From Pedobacter endophyticus (lineage in GTDB: Bacteria > Bacteroidota > Bacteroidia > Sphingobacteriales > Sphingobacteriaceae): a stretch of DNA of 64,000 bases. The notes beneath the pieces were generated by a model that saw nothing but the letters and a program-made list of their open reading frames with translations, made no database searches and was not told the origin of the DNA. Numbering within the stretch: position 1 is the first letter of the stretch; each line of letters starts with the position of its first letter. Position numbers and translations under genes: made by a program. The DNA is taken from positions 4,712,001 through 4,776,000 of the forward strand of contig NZ_CP064939.1 in assembly GCF_015679185.1 (NCBI RefSeq). The letters are read 5' to 3'. Positions 15,108-24,338 of this stretch are shown piece after piece.

Positions 15108-16295
15108 ATGGCAAAAGAAAAATTTGACCGCAGTAAACCGCACTTAAACATCGGTACAATCGGTCACGTCGATCACGGTAAAACAACTTTAACAGCAGCT
15201 ATTACAAAAGTTTTGGCTGATGCTGGTTTAACTGAGGCACGTTCATTCGATTCAATTGACTCTGCTCCAGAGGAAAAAGAAAGAGGTATTACTATCAATA
15301 CAGCTCACGTTGAGTATTCAACAGCTAACCGTCACTACGCACACGTTGACTGTCCAGGTCACGCGGATTACGTGAAAAACATGGTTACTGGTGCCGCTCA
15401 AATGGACGGTGCAATTATCGTTGTTGCTGCTACTGATGGTCCAATGCCACAAACTCGCGAGCACATCTTGTTGGCTCGTCAGGTTGGTGTACCTTCATTA
15501 GTTGTATTCATGAACAAAGTGGATATGGTTGATGATCCAGAATTATTAGAACTAGTTGAAATGGAAGTTCGTGAATTATTATCGTTCTACGAATTCCCAG
15601 GTGATGATATTCCAGTAATCCAAGGTTCTGCATTAGGTGGATTAAACGGTGATGCAAAATGGGTTGGTAAAATCATGGAATTAATGGATGCTGTAGATAG
15701 CTACATTCCAATTCCTCCACGTTTAACTGATCTTCCATTCTTGATGCCTGTTGAAGACGTATTCTCGATCACTGGTCGTGGTACTGTTGCTACTGGTCGT
15801 ATCGAGCGTGGTGTAATCAACTCTGGAGATCCAGTTGAAATCTTAGGTATGGGTGCTGAGAACTTAAAATCTACAGTAACTGGTGTTGAGATGTTCCGTA
15901 AAATTTTAGATTACGGTGAAGCTGGTGATAACGTAGGTTTATTGTTACGTGGTATTGAGAAAACTGATATCCGTCGTGGTATGGTAATCTGTAAACCAGG
16001 TTCAGTAACTCCTCACACAGATTTCAAAGCTGAGATCTATGTATTATCAAAAGCAGAAGGTGGTCGTCACACTCCATTCTTCAACAAATATCGTCCTCAA
16101 TTCTATTTCCGTACCACAGACGTAACTGGTGAGATCTCACTAGCTGAAGGAACAGAAATGGTAATGCCAGGTGATAACGTTACAATCACAGTTAAATTAA
16201 TTAACGCGATTGCAATGGAAAAAGGTCTACGTTTCGCTATCCGTGAAGGTGGTAGAACAGTAGGTGCTGGTCAGGTAACTGAAATCTTAGCTTAA
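15108..16295 (+). CDS. tuf: translation elongation factor Tu
   Basis: 395 residues, full length. G1 GHVDHGKT (19-26), G3 DCPGHADY and G4 NKVD are present, followed by the two beta-barrel domains ending GAGQVTEILA. EF-Tu delivers aminoacyl-tRNA to the ribosome A site with GTP hydrolysis. It follows four tRNA genes and precedes tRNA-Trp, secE and nusG, the usual order in this phylum; it is probably transcribed from the promoter at 14274. The codon choice (GGT, CGT, GTT, TTA) is that of a highly expressed gene. Confidence 0.99.
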   Translation: MAKEKFDRSKPHLNIGTIGHVDHGKTTLTAAITKVLADAGLTEARSFDSIDSAPEEKERGITINTAHVEYSTANRHYAHVDCPGHADYVKNMVTGAAQMDGAIIVVAATDGPMPQTREHILLARQVGVPSLVVFMNKVDMVDDPELLELVEMEVRELLSFYEFPGDDIPVIQGSALGGLNGDAKWVGKIMELMDAVDSYIPIPPRLTDLPFLMPVEDVFSITGRGTVATGRIERGVINSGDPVEILGMGAENLKSTVTGVEMFRKILDYGEAGDNVGLLLRGIEKTDIRRGMVICKPGSVTPHTDFKAEIYVLSKAEGGRHTPFFNKYRPQFYFRTTDVTGEISLAEGTEMVMPGDNVTITVKLINAIAMEKGLRFAIREGGRTVGAGQVTEILA

Positions 16296-16302
16296 ATTCT
16301 AA

Positions 16303-16398
16303 GCGGAAAGCTTAAGGCCCAAAGCCAAAAGCTTTCCATATTATGCTAAAAGCATTGGGCAATAAGTTAATTTTAACTTTCAGCTTTATGCTTTTAGC
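16303..16398. repeat. opposed heptad half-arrays between tuf and tRNA-Trp
   Basis: Left half AAGCGGA, AAGCTTA, AGGCCCA, AAGCCAA, AAGCTTT (from 16302); right half TTTCAGC, TTTATGC, TTTTAGC (16378-16398). The cores AAGC and GCTT are complementary while the variable triplets mostly are not, so only short 4-bp helices could form. Confidence 0.75.
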
Positions 16399-16404
16399 TT
16401 ATAC

Positions 16405-16475
16405 ACGGGAATAGTTCAATGGTAGAATAGAGGTCTCCAAAACCTTTGATCAGGGTTCGAATCCTTGTTCCCGTG
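16405..16475 (+). tRNA. tRNA-Trp (anticodon CCA)
   Basis: 71 nt; acceptor ACGGGAA/TTCCCGT, discriminator G, T8 and A9 in place, anticodon loop CTCCAAA (CCA at 16437-16439), T arm GGGTTCGAATCC. Its place between tuf and secE is the usual one in Bacteroidota. Confidence 0.96.
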
Positions 16476-16498
16476 CTAAACATAATGATTGAGTACAA

Positions 16499-16573
16499 GA
16501 ATGAGTGAATGATTGAATTTGAAACTAGCTTTCAGATATTATCATTCACTCATTTAATCATTCACTCATTTAA
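16499..16573. repeat. octad array (GAAT/CATT + 4 nt) before secE
   Basis: GAATGAGT, GAATGATT, GAAT... on the left; CATTCACT, CATTTAAT, CATTCACT, CATTTAAT on the right, as opposed halves. Same repeat type as 14713-14756. Confidence 0.7.
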
Positions 16574-16582
16574 TATTTTGAT

Positions 16583-16780
16583 ATGGCTAAAGTAGTTGAA
16601 TTTATAAAAGAATCATACGAAGAAATGACAAGTAAGGTTACATGGCCTACTTGGGGCGAGCTTCAAAGTTCAGCGATTCTTGTGTTGGTAGCTTCGATAA
16701 TTATTGCACTGGTTATTTTTGCAATGGATAAGGGCTCAACTTTTGTATTAGATACTTTTTATAAATCACTTTCTAATTAA
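16583..16780 (+). CDS. secE: preprotein translocase subunit SecE
   Basis: 65 residues, the short single-helix form usual outside proteobacteria: an amphipathic N-terminal helix (FIKESYEEMTSKVTWPTWGEL) with the conserved KVTWPT motif, then one transmembrane helix at about 31-51. It clamps SecY in the SecYEG channel of the inner membrane. It is 9 bp before nusG and co-transcribed with it. Confidence 0.97.
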   Translation: MAKVVEFIKESYEEMTSKVTWPTWGELQSSAILVLVASIIIALVIFAMDKGSTFVLDTFYKSLSN

Positions 16781-16789
16781 TATTTACTA

Positions 16790-17329
16790 ATGAGCGATCT
16801 AAAGTGGTACGTTGTAAGGGCAGTTAGCGGTAAAGAAAAGAAGGTAAAACAGTACATTGATGCTGAGATCAGCCGTTTAGGTTTCTCTCATTTGGTTCCG
16901 CAAGTATTAATACCGATGGAAAAATATTACCAAATGAAAGACGGTAAAAAAATTGCCAAAGAGCGTAACTTCTATCCGGGTTATGTTTTAATTGAAGCGC
17001 AATTAGATGGAGAATTAGAGCATATCATCAAAGGAATTAACAGTGTTATTGGTTTCTTAGGCGATAAAGCAGGCAATCCGATTCCGATGCGCCAGGCAGA
17101 AGTTAACCGTATTTTAGGTGTGGTTGATGAAATGAGCGAACAAGGTGAAACCATGAATGTGCCTTATTACGTTGGCGAGGGCATCAAAGTTATGGATGGA
17201 CCTTTCAATGGTTTCTCAGGTATTATCGAAGAAGTAAACGAAGAGAAAAAGAAATTGAAAGTAATGGTTAAGATTTTCGGTCGTAAAACACCACTTGAAC
17301 TTAACTATATGCAAGTAGAAAAAGAATAA
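16790..17329 (+). CDS. nusG: transcription termination/antitermination factor NusG
   Basis: 179 residues: N-terminal NGN domain (WYVVRAVSGKEKKVKQYID, NFYPGYVLIEA) and a C-terminal KOW domain (VMDGPFNGFSGIIEEVNEEKKKLKV). NusG binds RNA polymerase and links it to Rho or the ribosome. Normally rplK follows; here a terminator and 9.6 kb of unrelated genes intervene. Confidence 0.98.
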   Translation: MSDLKWYVVRAVSGKEKKVKQYIDAEISRLGFSHLVPQVLIPMEKYYQMKDGKKIAKERNFYPGYVLIEAQLDGELEHIIKGINSVIGFLGDKAGNPIPMRQAEVNRILGVVDEMSEQGETMNVPYYVGEGIKVMDGPFNGFSGIIEEVNEEKKKLKVMVKIFGRKTPLELNYMQVEKE

Positions 17330-17350
17330 CGATTTATTTAAATCATAGTA

Positions 17351-17383
17351 AAAAAGCTTTCCTCAAAAGGGAAAGCTTTTTTT
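17351..17383 (+). terminator. nusG terminator
   Basis: Stem AAAAAGCTTTCC / GGAAAGCTTTTT with a 7-nt loop and a T run, 22 bp after nusG. It ends the tuf-secE-nusG transcript before the inserted block. Confidence 0.9.
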
Positions 17384-17937
17384 GTGCGTGTATTTTTATA
17401 TTCCAGTATGGAATATTTTTGTATATTTACATTTATCATTTTCCAGCGGTTTGTTATTTGTAATTAACCTTTTATCGGGGTCGGAAGAAATTTTGTGTTG
17501 CCACTGCAAACCTTGATTGCTTTGTTTTAATGGTCGCGTATGTGATCGATGCATGCTGCGTTTAAAAGTATAAGGACGTTGTTCGCAGACAGGCCAATAT
17601 AATGGTGGCAAAAAACCATCAGCCAAGGTCGCAGCAATGAAGTTCGCATCTTTATACCAAACTCAACTATCTTGTTTTTTCCGTGAGAAGGAGATCGAAA
17701 CAAATGGTTAAATCGACCCGGCGGTTGTTTAAGCAGCACCGCTTTTCAATATCATTCGCAATGCTTTAAACTTTGAGCGCAAATCTGAAGGCCTGTGATC
17801 ATCCTGCTTTTTAGCGCCAATGTCCGGATATTTCGGTTTGAAAGCATCGCTTGAATTTCAACTTTCCTTTCCAAAAATAATGTAGACTTTAATTAGCCAC
17901 ATCACAATCTTTCATTAATTCAAAAAACCAAATATAC
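17384..17937. other. 554-bp region without a supported gene
   Basis: Two minus-strand frames of 70-76 codons overlap each other in different phases here and resemble no protein; they start without signals. No inverted repeat or heptad array is evident. This is the left boundary of the 9-kb block between nusG and rplK, and no direct repeat, tRNA fragment or transposase remnant marking an insertion was recognised. Confidence 0.45.
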
Positions 17938-18801
17938 ATGAAAACAAAAATTACAGTAATCGCATTATGTATCTCAGCTCTGGTAGCCGGGTGCTCAAAA
18001 TCTAAAAAAATCCAACCCGCCGAAATACAACTCGAGGTACAGGTTAAAACAGATGCCAAGCTAGGCCAAATCTTAATCGATAAGGACGGCAGAACGCTTT
18101 ATTATTTCGCAAACGATGCAAACGGTACAAGTACCTGCACAGGTGGCTGCGAAGCCGTTTGGCCCGCTTTTATGGTTGCAGATTTGACGGCCGCAAAGAT
18201 TGCTACAAGTTTAAATATCGCCGATTTTAAAGCAATCAGCCAGGTGAATGGGAAACAACAAATCACCTTCAAAGGGCATCCACTCTATTATTATTCGCCT
18301 AAAGTGAACAACGTTAATACGCCAGAGGTGGCTGGCGCAACAACTGGCGAGGGTGTAAACAAAGTTTGGTTTGTTGCCAAACCAGATTATACCGTTATGC
18401 TTACCAATGCCCAGCTCATTGGTAAGGACGGTAAAAGTTACCTGGCTGATTATACTGAGGGAACGGGCAAAACGCTCTACTTTACCGATGCAAATGGACT
18501 CGCCATCTATACCTTTAAAAACGATAAAAAGAATAAGAACAATTTTACTGATGCAGCCTTTGTTAAAAATACCATATGGCCCATTTATGAGCAAGATAAA
18601 ATCGTTGTTCCATCTATTTTAGATAAAGCGTTATTTGGAAGTATTACCGTACACGGAAAAAAGCAACTCACTTACAAAGGCTGGCCATTATACTATTTTG
18701 GAGAAGACAATAAGGTGATGGGTTCCAATAAAGGTGTGTCGGTTCCAAGCCCGGGTACCTGGCCAATTGCTGTACAAGACCTAGCTGCAGCTGCCGATTG
18801 A
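17938..18801 (+). CDS. lipoprotein with repeated PF03640 domains
   Basis: 287 residues. Signal peptide with lipobox LVAGC (Cys19). Two copies of the 'secreted repeat of unknown function' (PF03640-like): GQILIDKDGRTLYYFANDAN with CTGGCEAVWPAF, and a second about residues 165-280 with TGKTLYFTDANGLAIYTF and TIWPIYEQ; the short GHPLYYYSP/GWPLYYFGE strands recur. The first copy keeps the Cys pair and the second lacks it. Members occur in actinobacterial and Bacteroidota envelopes, sometimes with cytochromes, which fits the neighbours, but the role is unproven. Confidence 0.82.
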   Translation: MKTKITVIALCISALVAGCSKSKKIQPAEIQLEVQVKTDAKLGQILIDKDGRTLYYFANDANGTSTCTGGCEAVWPAFMVADLTAAKIATSLNIADFKAISQVNGKQQITFKGHPLYYYSPKVNNVNTPEVAGATTGEGVNKVWFVAKPDYTVMLTNAQLIGKDGKSYLADYTEGTGKTLYFTDANGLAIYTFKNDKKNKNNFTDAAFVKNTIWPIYEQDKIVVPSILDKALFGSITVHGKKQLTYKGWPLYYFGEDNKVMGSNKGVSVPSPGTWPIAVQDLAAAAD

Positions 18802-19040
18802 GTTCGCTTCGTGAATAGTAATTGTATAACACAGGCAGCAGCTTTTTTAATTTATTTGACGTTGACGACTGCAATGCCCTTGTTCCAAATCACTAACTAA
18901 CACTCGAACTTAATAAAATAATTAAAAAGATTGCGAATCTTAAGATATAATTTATTAACTTTAACAGGGCTCGAACTATTAACGATTCGATTGATTTAAT
19001 TATCTCGAGTACAAAAACTACCTAACCAAACATACTTAAC

Positions 19041-21359
19041 ATGCAACGGCTTTTATATTTTTCGATAGTGCTTGGGCTATTTATTTATGCTTTGCAAGCC
19101 TGTAATTGGGCTGGCAGTGAAGCTACGGAAGAAAAAATGCCCGATCAGGTGAGTTATAATTTTCACGTTCGGCCAATTCTATCAGATAAATGCTTCGCCT
19201 GCCATGGGCCTGATGCAAACAAAAGAGAAGCAGGGTTGAGGCTCGATATAGAAGAGGAAGCTTACAAGGCATTAAAAGAAAACCCTTCTGCCCATGCAAT
19301 TGTGCCGTTTAAGCCCGAGGCCTCTGCAGTTTTTCTGCGCATTACCACTACCGATTCTTCGCAACTCATGCCGCCAAAATCGTCGAACTTACCGCCATTA
19401 AGTGCTTACGAAATTGATTTGATAGAAAAATGGATCAAACAGGGCGCCAAGTACGAAAAGCATTGGGCTTTTACGCCTCCTGTAAAATCGAAAGTTCCAG
19501 AAGTTAAAGATGAGGCTTGGCCAATAAACGATATCGATCGCTTTGTGCTGGCAACGATAGAAGAAAAGGGAATGAAGCCTAACGAAGAAGCTGGCAAGGA
19601 AAGGTTATTGAAAAGGGTTTGTTTAGACCTTACCGGCTTGCCGCCCACCATAGAAATGATGGACAAGTTCTTGGCCGATAACAGCAGCAATGCTTATGAA
19701 AACGTAGTAGAAACACTGCTAAAGCGCCCATCGTACGGCGAGAAGATGGCACTTCATTGGCTCGATGTTGCTCGTTATGCCGATTCCCATGGCTATCAAG
19801 ATGATAATTATCGTTCGCAATGGCCTTGGCGAGATTGGGTGATACATGCTTTTAACAAAAATTTACCGTATAATAAGTTTATCACCTGGCAGCTGGCAGG
19901 CGATTTGATGCCAAACGCAACGAAAGAACAATTGCTGGCCACAGGTTTTAACCGAAATCATAAAATTACCGAAGAAGGTGGGGTAATTGATGAGGAATAT
20001 CGCGTAGAATACGTAACCGATAGAACCAACACTTTTGGAAAAGCCTTATTGGCGGTTACCTTGGAGTGCGCCCATTGTCACGATCATAAATACGACCCTT
20101 TTTCTCAGAGAGAATACTATCAAGTGTTTGCATTTTTCAACAATGTAAAAGAAAAAGGAATAGAATCGACCGTTGGTGGACCCGAAACCTACGCCAAGAA
20201 ACCGTTGATGGAAATCAGCAATGATGATGTTAAAAACATTCTATCTTTTGTGAACAAGCAAGATACCGACAGATTGATTGTTTCAGTAATGGGCGATCGC
20301 GATACACTTAGAAAAACATATCTTTTAAATCGGGGCGTTTACGATGCGCACGGTGAAGAAGTAGAGGCCGGAACAGCCAAATCGATTTTGGCCTTTGATA
20401 AAAAATACGATAAAAACCGGCTCGGGCTTGCTAAATGGTTGTTCGATAAAGAAAATCCATTAACATCAAGAGTATTTGTAAATCAGCTATGGCAGCAATT
20501 TTTTGGAAGAGGCATAGTGAAGACGGCTGGCGATTTCGGGATGCAGGGCGAGCTTCCATCGCATCCACAACTATTAGATTGGCTGGCTGTAGATTTTAGA
20601 GACCATGGCTGGGACATTAAACGTTTGGTAAAACAGATAGTAACCTCAGCTACCTATCGCCAGTCGGCCGTAGTATCAACAGATAAGTTGAAAAAAGATC
20701 CCGAAAACAAGTACCTGGCCAGAGCGCCACGTTACCGCGTTCCGGCAGAGACGGTTCGAGATGTAGTGTTGGCAAGCAGTGGCTTGCTGGTTAAAACCAT
20801 TGGAGGGCCAAGCGTAAAACCTTACCAACCGCCGGGACTTTGGGAAGCCGCTTCCTCCGGACGTGGAATTTTAGCTAAATACACGCAAGATCATGGCGAA
20901 AACCTGTATCGCCGTGGAATGTACACGCTTATTAAACGTACGGTACCGCCAGCCAGCATGGCTATTTTTGATGCCAGCAGTAGAGATCAATGCGAAATTA
21001 AACGCCTAAATACCAATACGCCGTTGCAGGCCTTGGTGATGCTAAACAATCCAACCGTATTGGAAGCCTCGCGAGTATTGGCGGCGAAGTTGTTGCAAGA
21101 AAACAATCCGTTAGAAGCTAAAATAACCAGGGCGTTTAGACTCATTGTGTGCCGAAAGCCCAACGAAAAGGAAATCAACTTGCTCAGTACCTATTACAAT
21201 AGTCAATTAAAGGTATATCAAGATATGGCAAAGGCCGAAAAGCTACTTGCTGTTGGCGAATACCCCATGCCGAAGCAAATTGATAAGACGAAGCTGGCCG
21301 CCATGATGACGGTGGTAAGCACCATTTACAATTTAGAAGAAACGATTACAAAAACCTAA
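19041..21359 (+). CDS. Planctomycete-type cytochrome c / DUF1549 / DUF1553 lipoprotein
   Basis: 772 residues. Signal with a possible lipobox (LQAC, Cys21), then a PSCyt1 cytochrome c domain with haem motif CFACH (51-55) and MPPKSS as probable distal ligand region. A DUF1549 domain follows (about 160-365), containing a second CxxCH, CAHCH (343-347), and a C-terminal DUF1553 domain (about 455-720; NPLTSRVFVNQLWQQFFGRG, AETVRDVV). These proteins are abundant in Planctomycetes and found in some Bacteroidota; their substrate is unknown, and an extracytoplasmic redox role is inferred from the haem motifs. It is 3 bp upstream of the DUF1501 gene, its standard partner. Confidence 0.88.
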   Translation: MQRLLYFSIVLGLFIYALQACNWAGSEATEEKMPDQVSYNFHVRPILSDKCFACHGPDANKREAGLRLDIEEEAYKALKENPSAHAIVPFKPEASAVFLRITTTDSSQLMPPKSSNLPPLSAYEIDLIEKWIKQGAKYEKHWAFTPPVKSKVPEVKDEAWPINDIDRFVLATIEEKGMKPNEEAGKERLLKRVCLDLTGLPPTIEMMDKFLADNSSNAYENVVETLLKRPSYGEKMALHWLDVARYADSHGYQDDNYRSQWPWRDWVIHAFNKNLPYNKFITWQLAGDLMPNATKEQLLATGFNRNHKITEEGGVIDEEYRVEYVTDRTNTFGKALLAVTLECAHCHDHKYDPFSQREYYQVFAFFNNVKEKGIESTVGGPETYAKKPLMEISNDDVKNILSFVNKQDTDRLIVSVMGDRDTLRKTYLLNRGVYDAHGEEVEAGTAKSILAFDKKYDKNRLGLAKWLFDKENPLTSRVFVNQLWQQFFGRGIVKTAGDFGMQGELPSHPQLLDWLAVDFRDHGWDIKRLVKQIVTSATYRQSAVVSTDKLKKDPENKYLARAPRYRVPAETVRDVVLASSGLLVKTIGGPSVKPYQPPGLWEAASSGRGILAKYTQDHGENLYRRGMYTLIKRTVPPASMAIFDASSRDQCEIKRLNTNTPLQALVMLNNPTVLEASRVLAAKLLQENNPLEAKITRAFRLIVCRKPNEKEINLLSTYYNSQLKVYQDMAKAEKLLAVGEYPMPKQIDKTKLAAMMTVVSTIYNLEETITKT

Positions 21360-21362
21360 ACT

Positions 21363-22814
21363 ATGGAAAAGGATTTTTTAGAGCATGGGCTTAATTTTAA
21401 CCGGCGTCGTTTCTTATCGAGGCTAAGTTTGGGCATTGGCAGTGTAGCCCTAGGCTCCTTGCTTATTCCCGATTTATTTACCAGTGGAAATGATGAAAGC
21501 AGCCTCCCCTCGGGGATACCCGATTTTGCGCCCAAGGCCAAAAGAGTGATTTACCTGTTTCAGAACGGCGCACCCTCTCAGCTGGAATCTTTCGATTATA
21601 AACCAAAACTGAGGGAAATGATGGGGCAGGAGCTTCCTGAATCGATCCGTGCCGGACAGCGACTGACTGGGATGACTGCCAATCAAGCCTCTTTTCCGCT
21701 GGTAGGCTCTTATTACGATTTTAAACAGTATGGAGACTCTCGAGCATGGGTAAGCGATCTTTTTCCGTATACGGCAAAGGTGGTTGATGATATCTGTATT
21801 ATCAAATCGATGCATACCGAGGCCATCAATCACGATCCGGCCCTGACCTTTTTTCAAACCGGCGCACAGCAGGGCAACAGGCCGAGCATGGGCTCTTGGG
21901 TAAGCTACGGGCTGGGAAGTGAGAACAAAAACCTGCCTGCTTTTAGCGTGTTGCTTTCTAAAGGGAAAGGAAATGGGCAGGGCGTATATTCTAAACTTTG
22001 GACCAATGGCTTTCTGGATTCCATTCATCAGGGCGTACAGTTTACCAGTGGCGAAGATCCGGTGCTTTATCTGAAAGATCCTGATGGGTTAAACCGCTTC
22101 GAAAGGCGAAAAATGCTCGATAAACTAGCCGAATTGAATGATATTTCTTATCAGGAATTTGGCGATCCTGAAATTAGCGCAAAAATACAGCAATATGAAA
22201 TGGCTTACCGGATGCAAACTGCCGTGCCCGAGATAACCGACCTGAGCAAAGAACCTGATGATATCATTAAACTATATGGGCCCGATTGCTTAGTGCCGGG
22301 TACATTCGCCGCCAATTGCTTGCTGGCCAGAAAGCTGAGTGAGAATGGAGTTCGCTTTGTACAGTTGTACCATCAAGGCTGGGATCAGCATGGGAATCTT
22401 CCCTCAGAAATGTCGGGGCAGGCGAAAGACGTTGATCAAGCATCAGCGGCGCTCATTACCGATTTGAAGCAACGAGGTTTGCTTGATGAAACACTCGTAA
22501 TTTGGGGCGGCGAATTCGGGCGTACCAATTACAGTCAGGGAACATTAACAAAAGATAATTATGGCCGCGACCATCACCCGCGTTGTTTCAGTATTTGGAT
22601 GGCCGGAGGAGGCGTAAAACCGGGCATTGTTTATGGCGAATCGGACGAATTTGGTTATAACGTTGTTTCAAACCCGGTGCATGTACACGATTTTCAAGCA
22701 ACTGTGCTGCATCAGCTCGGCTTGAACCATGAGAAACTGACCTTTAAACACCTTGGGAGAAGATACAGACTTACCGATGTGGCTGGCAAAGTTGTAAACG
22801 ATATTTTAGTTTAA
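21363..22814 (+). CDS. DUF1501 family protein with twin-arginine signal
   Basis: 483 residues. The N-terminus has NRRRFLSRLSLGIGSVALG, a twin-arginine-type signal, so the folded protein probably crosses the inner membrane by Tat. The body is the DUF1501 fold, related to alkaline phosphatase/sulfatase enzymes: FLFQNGAPSQLESFDYKP-type start, HTEAINHDPA, TGAQQGNRPSMGSW, LYHQGWDQHG, IWGGEFGRT and GRDHHPRCFS supply the metal-ligand-like His/Asp residues. DUF1501 genes almost always follow a DUF1549/1553 gene; the pair probably acts on one external substrate, as yet unknown. Confidence 0.88.
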   Translation: MEKDFLEHGLNFNRRRFLSRLSLGIGSVALGSLLIPDLFTSGNDESSLPSGIPDFAPKAKRVIYLFQNGAPSQLESFDYKPKLREMMGQELPESIRAGQRLTGMTANQASFPLVGSYYDFKQYGDSRAWVSDLFPYTAKVVDDICIIKSMHTEAINHDPALTFFQTGAQQGNRPSMGSWVSYGLGSENKNLPAFSVLLSKGKGNGQGVYSKLWTNGFLDSIHQGVQFTSGEDPVLYLKDPDGLNRFERRKMLDKLAELNDISYQEFGDPEISAKIQQYEMAYRMQTAVPEITDLSKEPDDIIKLYGPDCLVPGTFAANCLLARKLSENGVRFVQLYHQGWDQHGNLPSEMSGQAKDVDQASAALITDLKQRGLLDETLVIWGGEFGRTNYSQGTLTKDNYGRDHHPRCFSIWMAGGGVKPGIVYGESDEFGYNVVSNPVHVHDFQATVLHQLGLNHEKLTFKHLGRRYRLTDVAGKVVNDILV

Positions 22815-22929
22815 TCATCACGGAATGTTCGCTTGCTGATCGGTTGTCACCCTGAGCGTAGTCGAAGGGCATTTAGTGAAGAATTCATCTCAGCCTGGCG
22901 ATGTATAACACAACACCAATAAAATCCAT

Positions 22930-23955
22930 ATGGAAAGAAGAACATTTATAAAAAGTACCGGCCTGATCTCAGCCAGTTTTTTTATCGCCAAAGATCTATT
23001 GGCCAAACCGAAAGGGCCAATTTATGGTCACAATGAAATGCGTTATCGCATGGATGCAAAATGGGGCGCTTTAAATCCCCTGCAACATCCTGTGAACGAT
23101 TGCCACGAAATGGTTCAGGATAGCGAGGGCAGGATAATTCTGCTCACCAACGAAACCAAAAACAACGTGCTGATCTACAACAAATCCGGTAAGCTGCTTA
23201 GTTCTTGGGGGCACGAGTTTCCGGGTGCGCATGGCCTGACCTTGGCCAAGGAAAATGGAAAGGATTACTTGTATATTACCGATACCAACAGACATCAGGT
23301 TTATAAAACCACCGTGGATGGGAAGATTTTGATGACCATTGATTGCCCGATGGAAACCGGTCTTTATAAAAAGAAAGAGGAGTTTGTGCCCACAGAAACA
23401 GCAATAGCCGATAACGGTGATATTTTTATAGCTGATGGGTATGGACAGCAATATGTTTTCCGCTATAGCCCCGAAGGCAAGTTATTGAGCTATTTTGGCG
23501 GAAAGGGAGAGGAAACAAAAAATCTGGACAATGCGCACGGCGTTTGCATCGATAGGCGCAACGGAAATCCGACCCTGCTGGCTACCGATCGTACACGAAA
23601 CTGCTTCAAAAGGTTTGATATGGAAGGCAATTTGCAAGAAGTTATTGCGCTTCCGGGTGCTTGTGTTTGTCGGCCAGTAATTAAAAACGACTATTTGTAT
23701 GCCGCTGTTTTACGATCGCCCGATTTAGGTAAAGATGGAAGTGGCTTCACCACCATATTGAATAAGGAAAATAAGGTGGTTTCGAACATTGGCGGAACCT
23801 TGCCCACATACCAGAACGGTATTTTACAGCCGATGGCACAAGCAGAAAAGATATTTCTGAACCCGCACGACGTTTGTGTGGACGACGATGAAAACCTCTA
23901 CGTTGCGCAATGGGCCTCTGGAAAGGTTTATCCGTATAAGTTTACGCGGGTGTAG
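22930..23955 (+). CDS. NHL/6-bladed beta-propeller protein with export signal
   Basis: 341 residues. It starts MERRTFIKSTGLISASFF, a Tat-like signal (RRTFIK). The rest is repeated strands with NHL-type phrases: LYITDTNRHQVYKTTVDG, GDIFIADGYGQQYVFRYS, NLYVAQWASGKVYPYKF, consistent with a six-bladed propeller. Cys pairs at VNDCHE and GACVCRP are notable. Such propellers commonly bind ligands or partners rather than catalyse. It is 115 bp after the DUF1501 gene, on the same strand, so a shared function with the cytochrome pair is likely. Confidence 0.8.
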   Translation: MERRTFIKSTGLISASFFIAKDLLAKPKGPIYGHNEMRYRMDAKWGALNPLQHPVNDCHEMVQDSEGRIILLTNETKNNVLIYNKSGKLLSSWGHEFPGAHGLTLAKENGKDYLYITDTNRHQVYKTTVDGKILMTIDCPMETGLYKKKEEFVPTETAIADNGDIFIADGYGQQYVFRYSPEGKLLSYFGGKGEETKNLDNAHGVCIDRRNGNPTLLATDRTRNCFKRFDMEGNLQEVIALPGACVCRPVIKNDYLYAAVLRSPDLGKDGSGFTTILNKENKVVSNIGGTLPTYQNGILQPMAQAEKIFLNPHDVCVDDDENLYVAQWASGKVYPYKFTRV

Positions 23956-23977
23956 CTAGGGAAGATGCTCACCACTT

Positions 23978-24042
23978 CGTCATTGCGAGGCACGAAGCAA
24001 TCTCATTTATGGATTTAGATTGCTTCGTGCCTCGCAATGACG
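23978..24042. repeat. perfect 26-bp inverted repeat, CGTCATTGCGAGGCACGAAG family
   Basis: Arms 23978-24003 and 24017-24042 are exact reverse complements with a 13-nt loop. It starts CGTCATTGCGAGGCACGAAG. Repeats with this sequence are widespread between genes in Bacteroidota. It is too long and A/T-poor at its 3' edge for a simple terminator. Confidence 0.9.
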
Positions 24043-24338
24043 ACCATTTATACATATACGCTGTCATCCGATAGCTATAGGATCTGAACACAGTGAAGAC
24101 CTGCGAAGCAAGCATGAATTCCTTTAGAAACAAATTAAAACAATGAAGAATCTGCAATAAAATGCAGCACATAAATAGCCCTGCTGCCAAGAAAATAGCA
24201 GAGGAATTGGCAAGAGTAGTTATAAAGCAAAGAGTTTCTTCACTGCCTGCCCGTTCCGGTCAGGCGGGCGTTCAGAATAACAAATTACCTAAGGAAATAA
24301 ATTTTTAACCAAATTTAAACAGGCACTTTACCCATTTT

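Noticed and set aside
17396..17739. Two overlapping minus-strand genes after nusG
   Set aside because: Overlap in different phases, no recognisable protein, no start signals.
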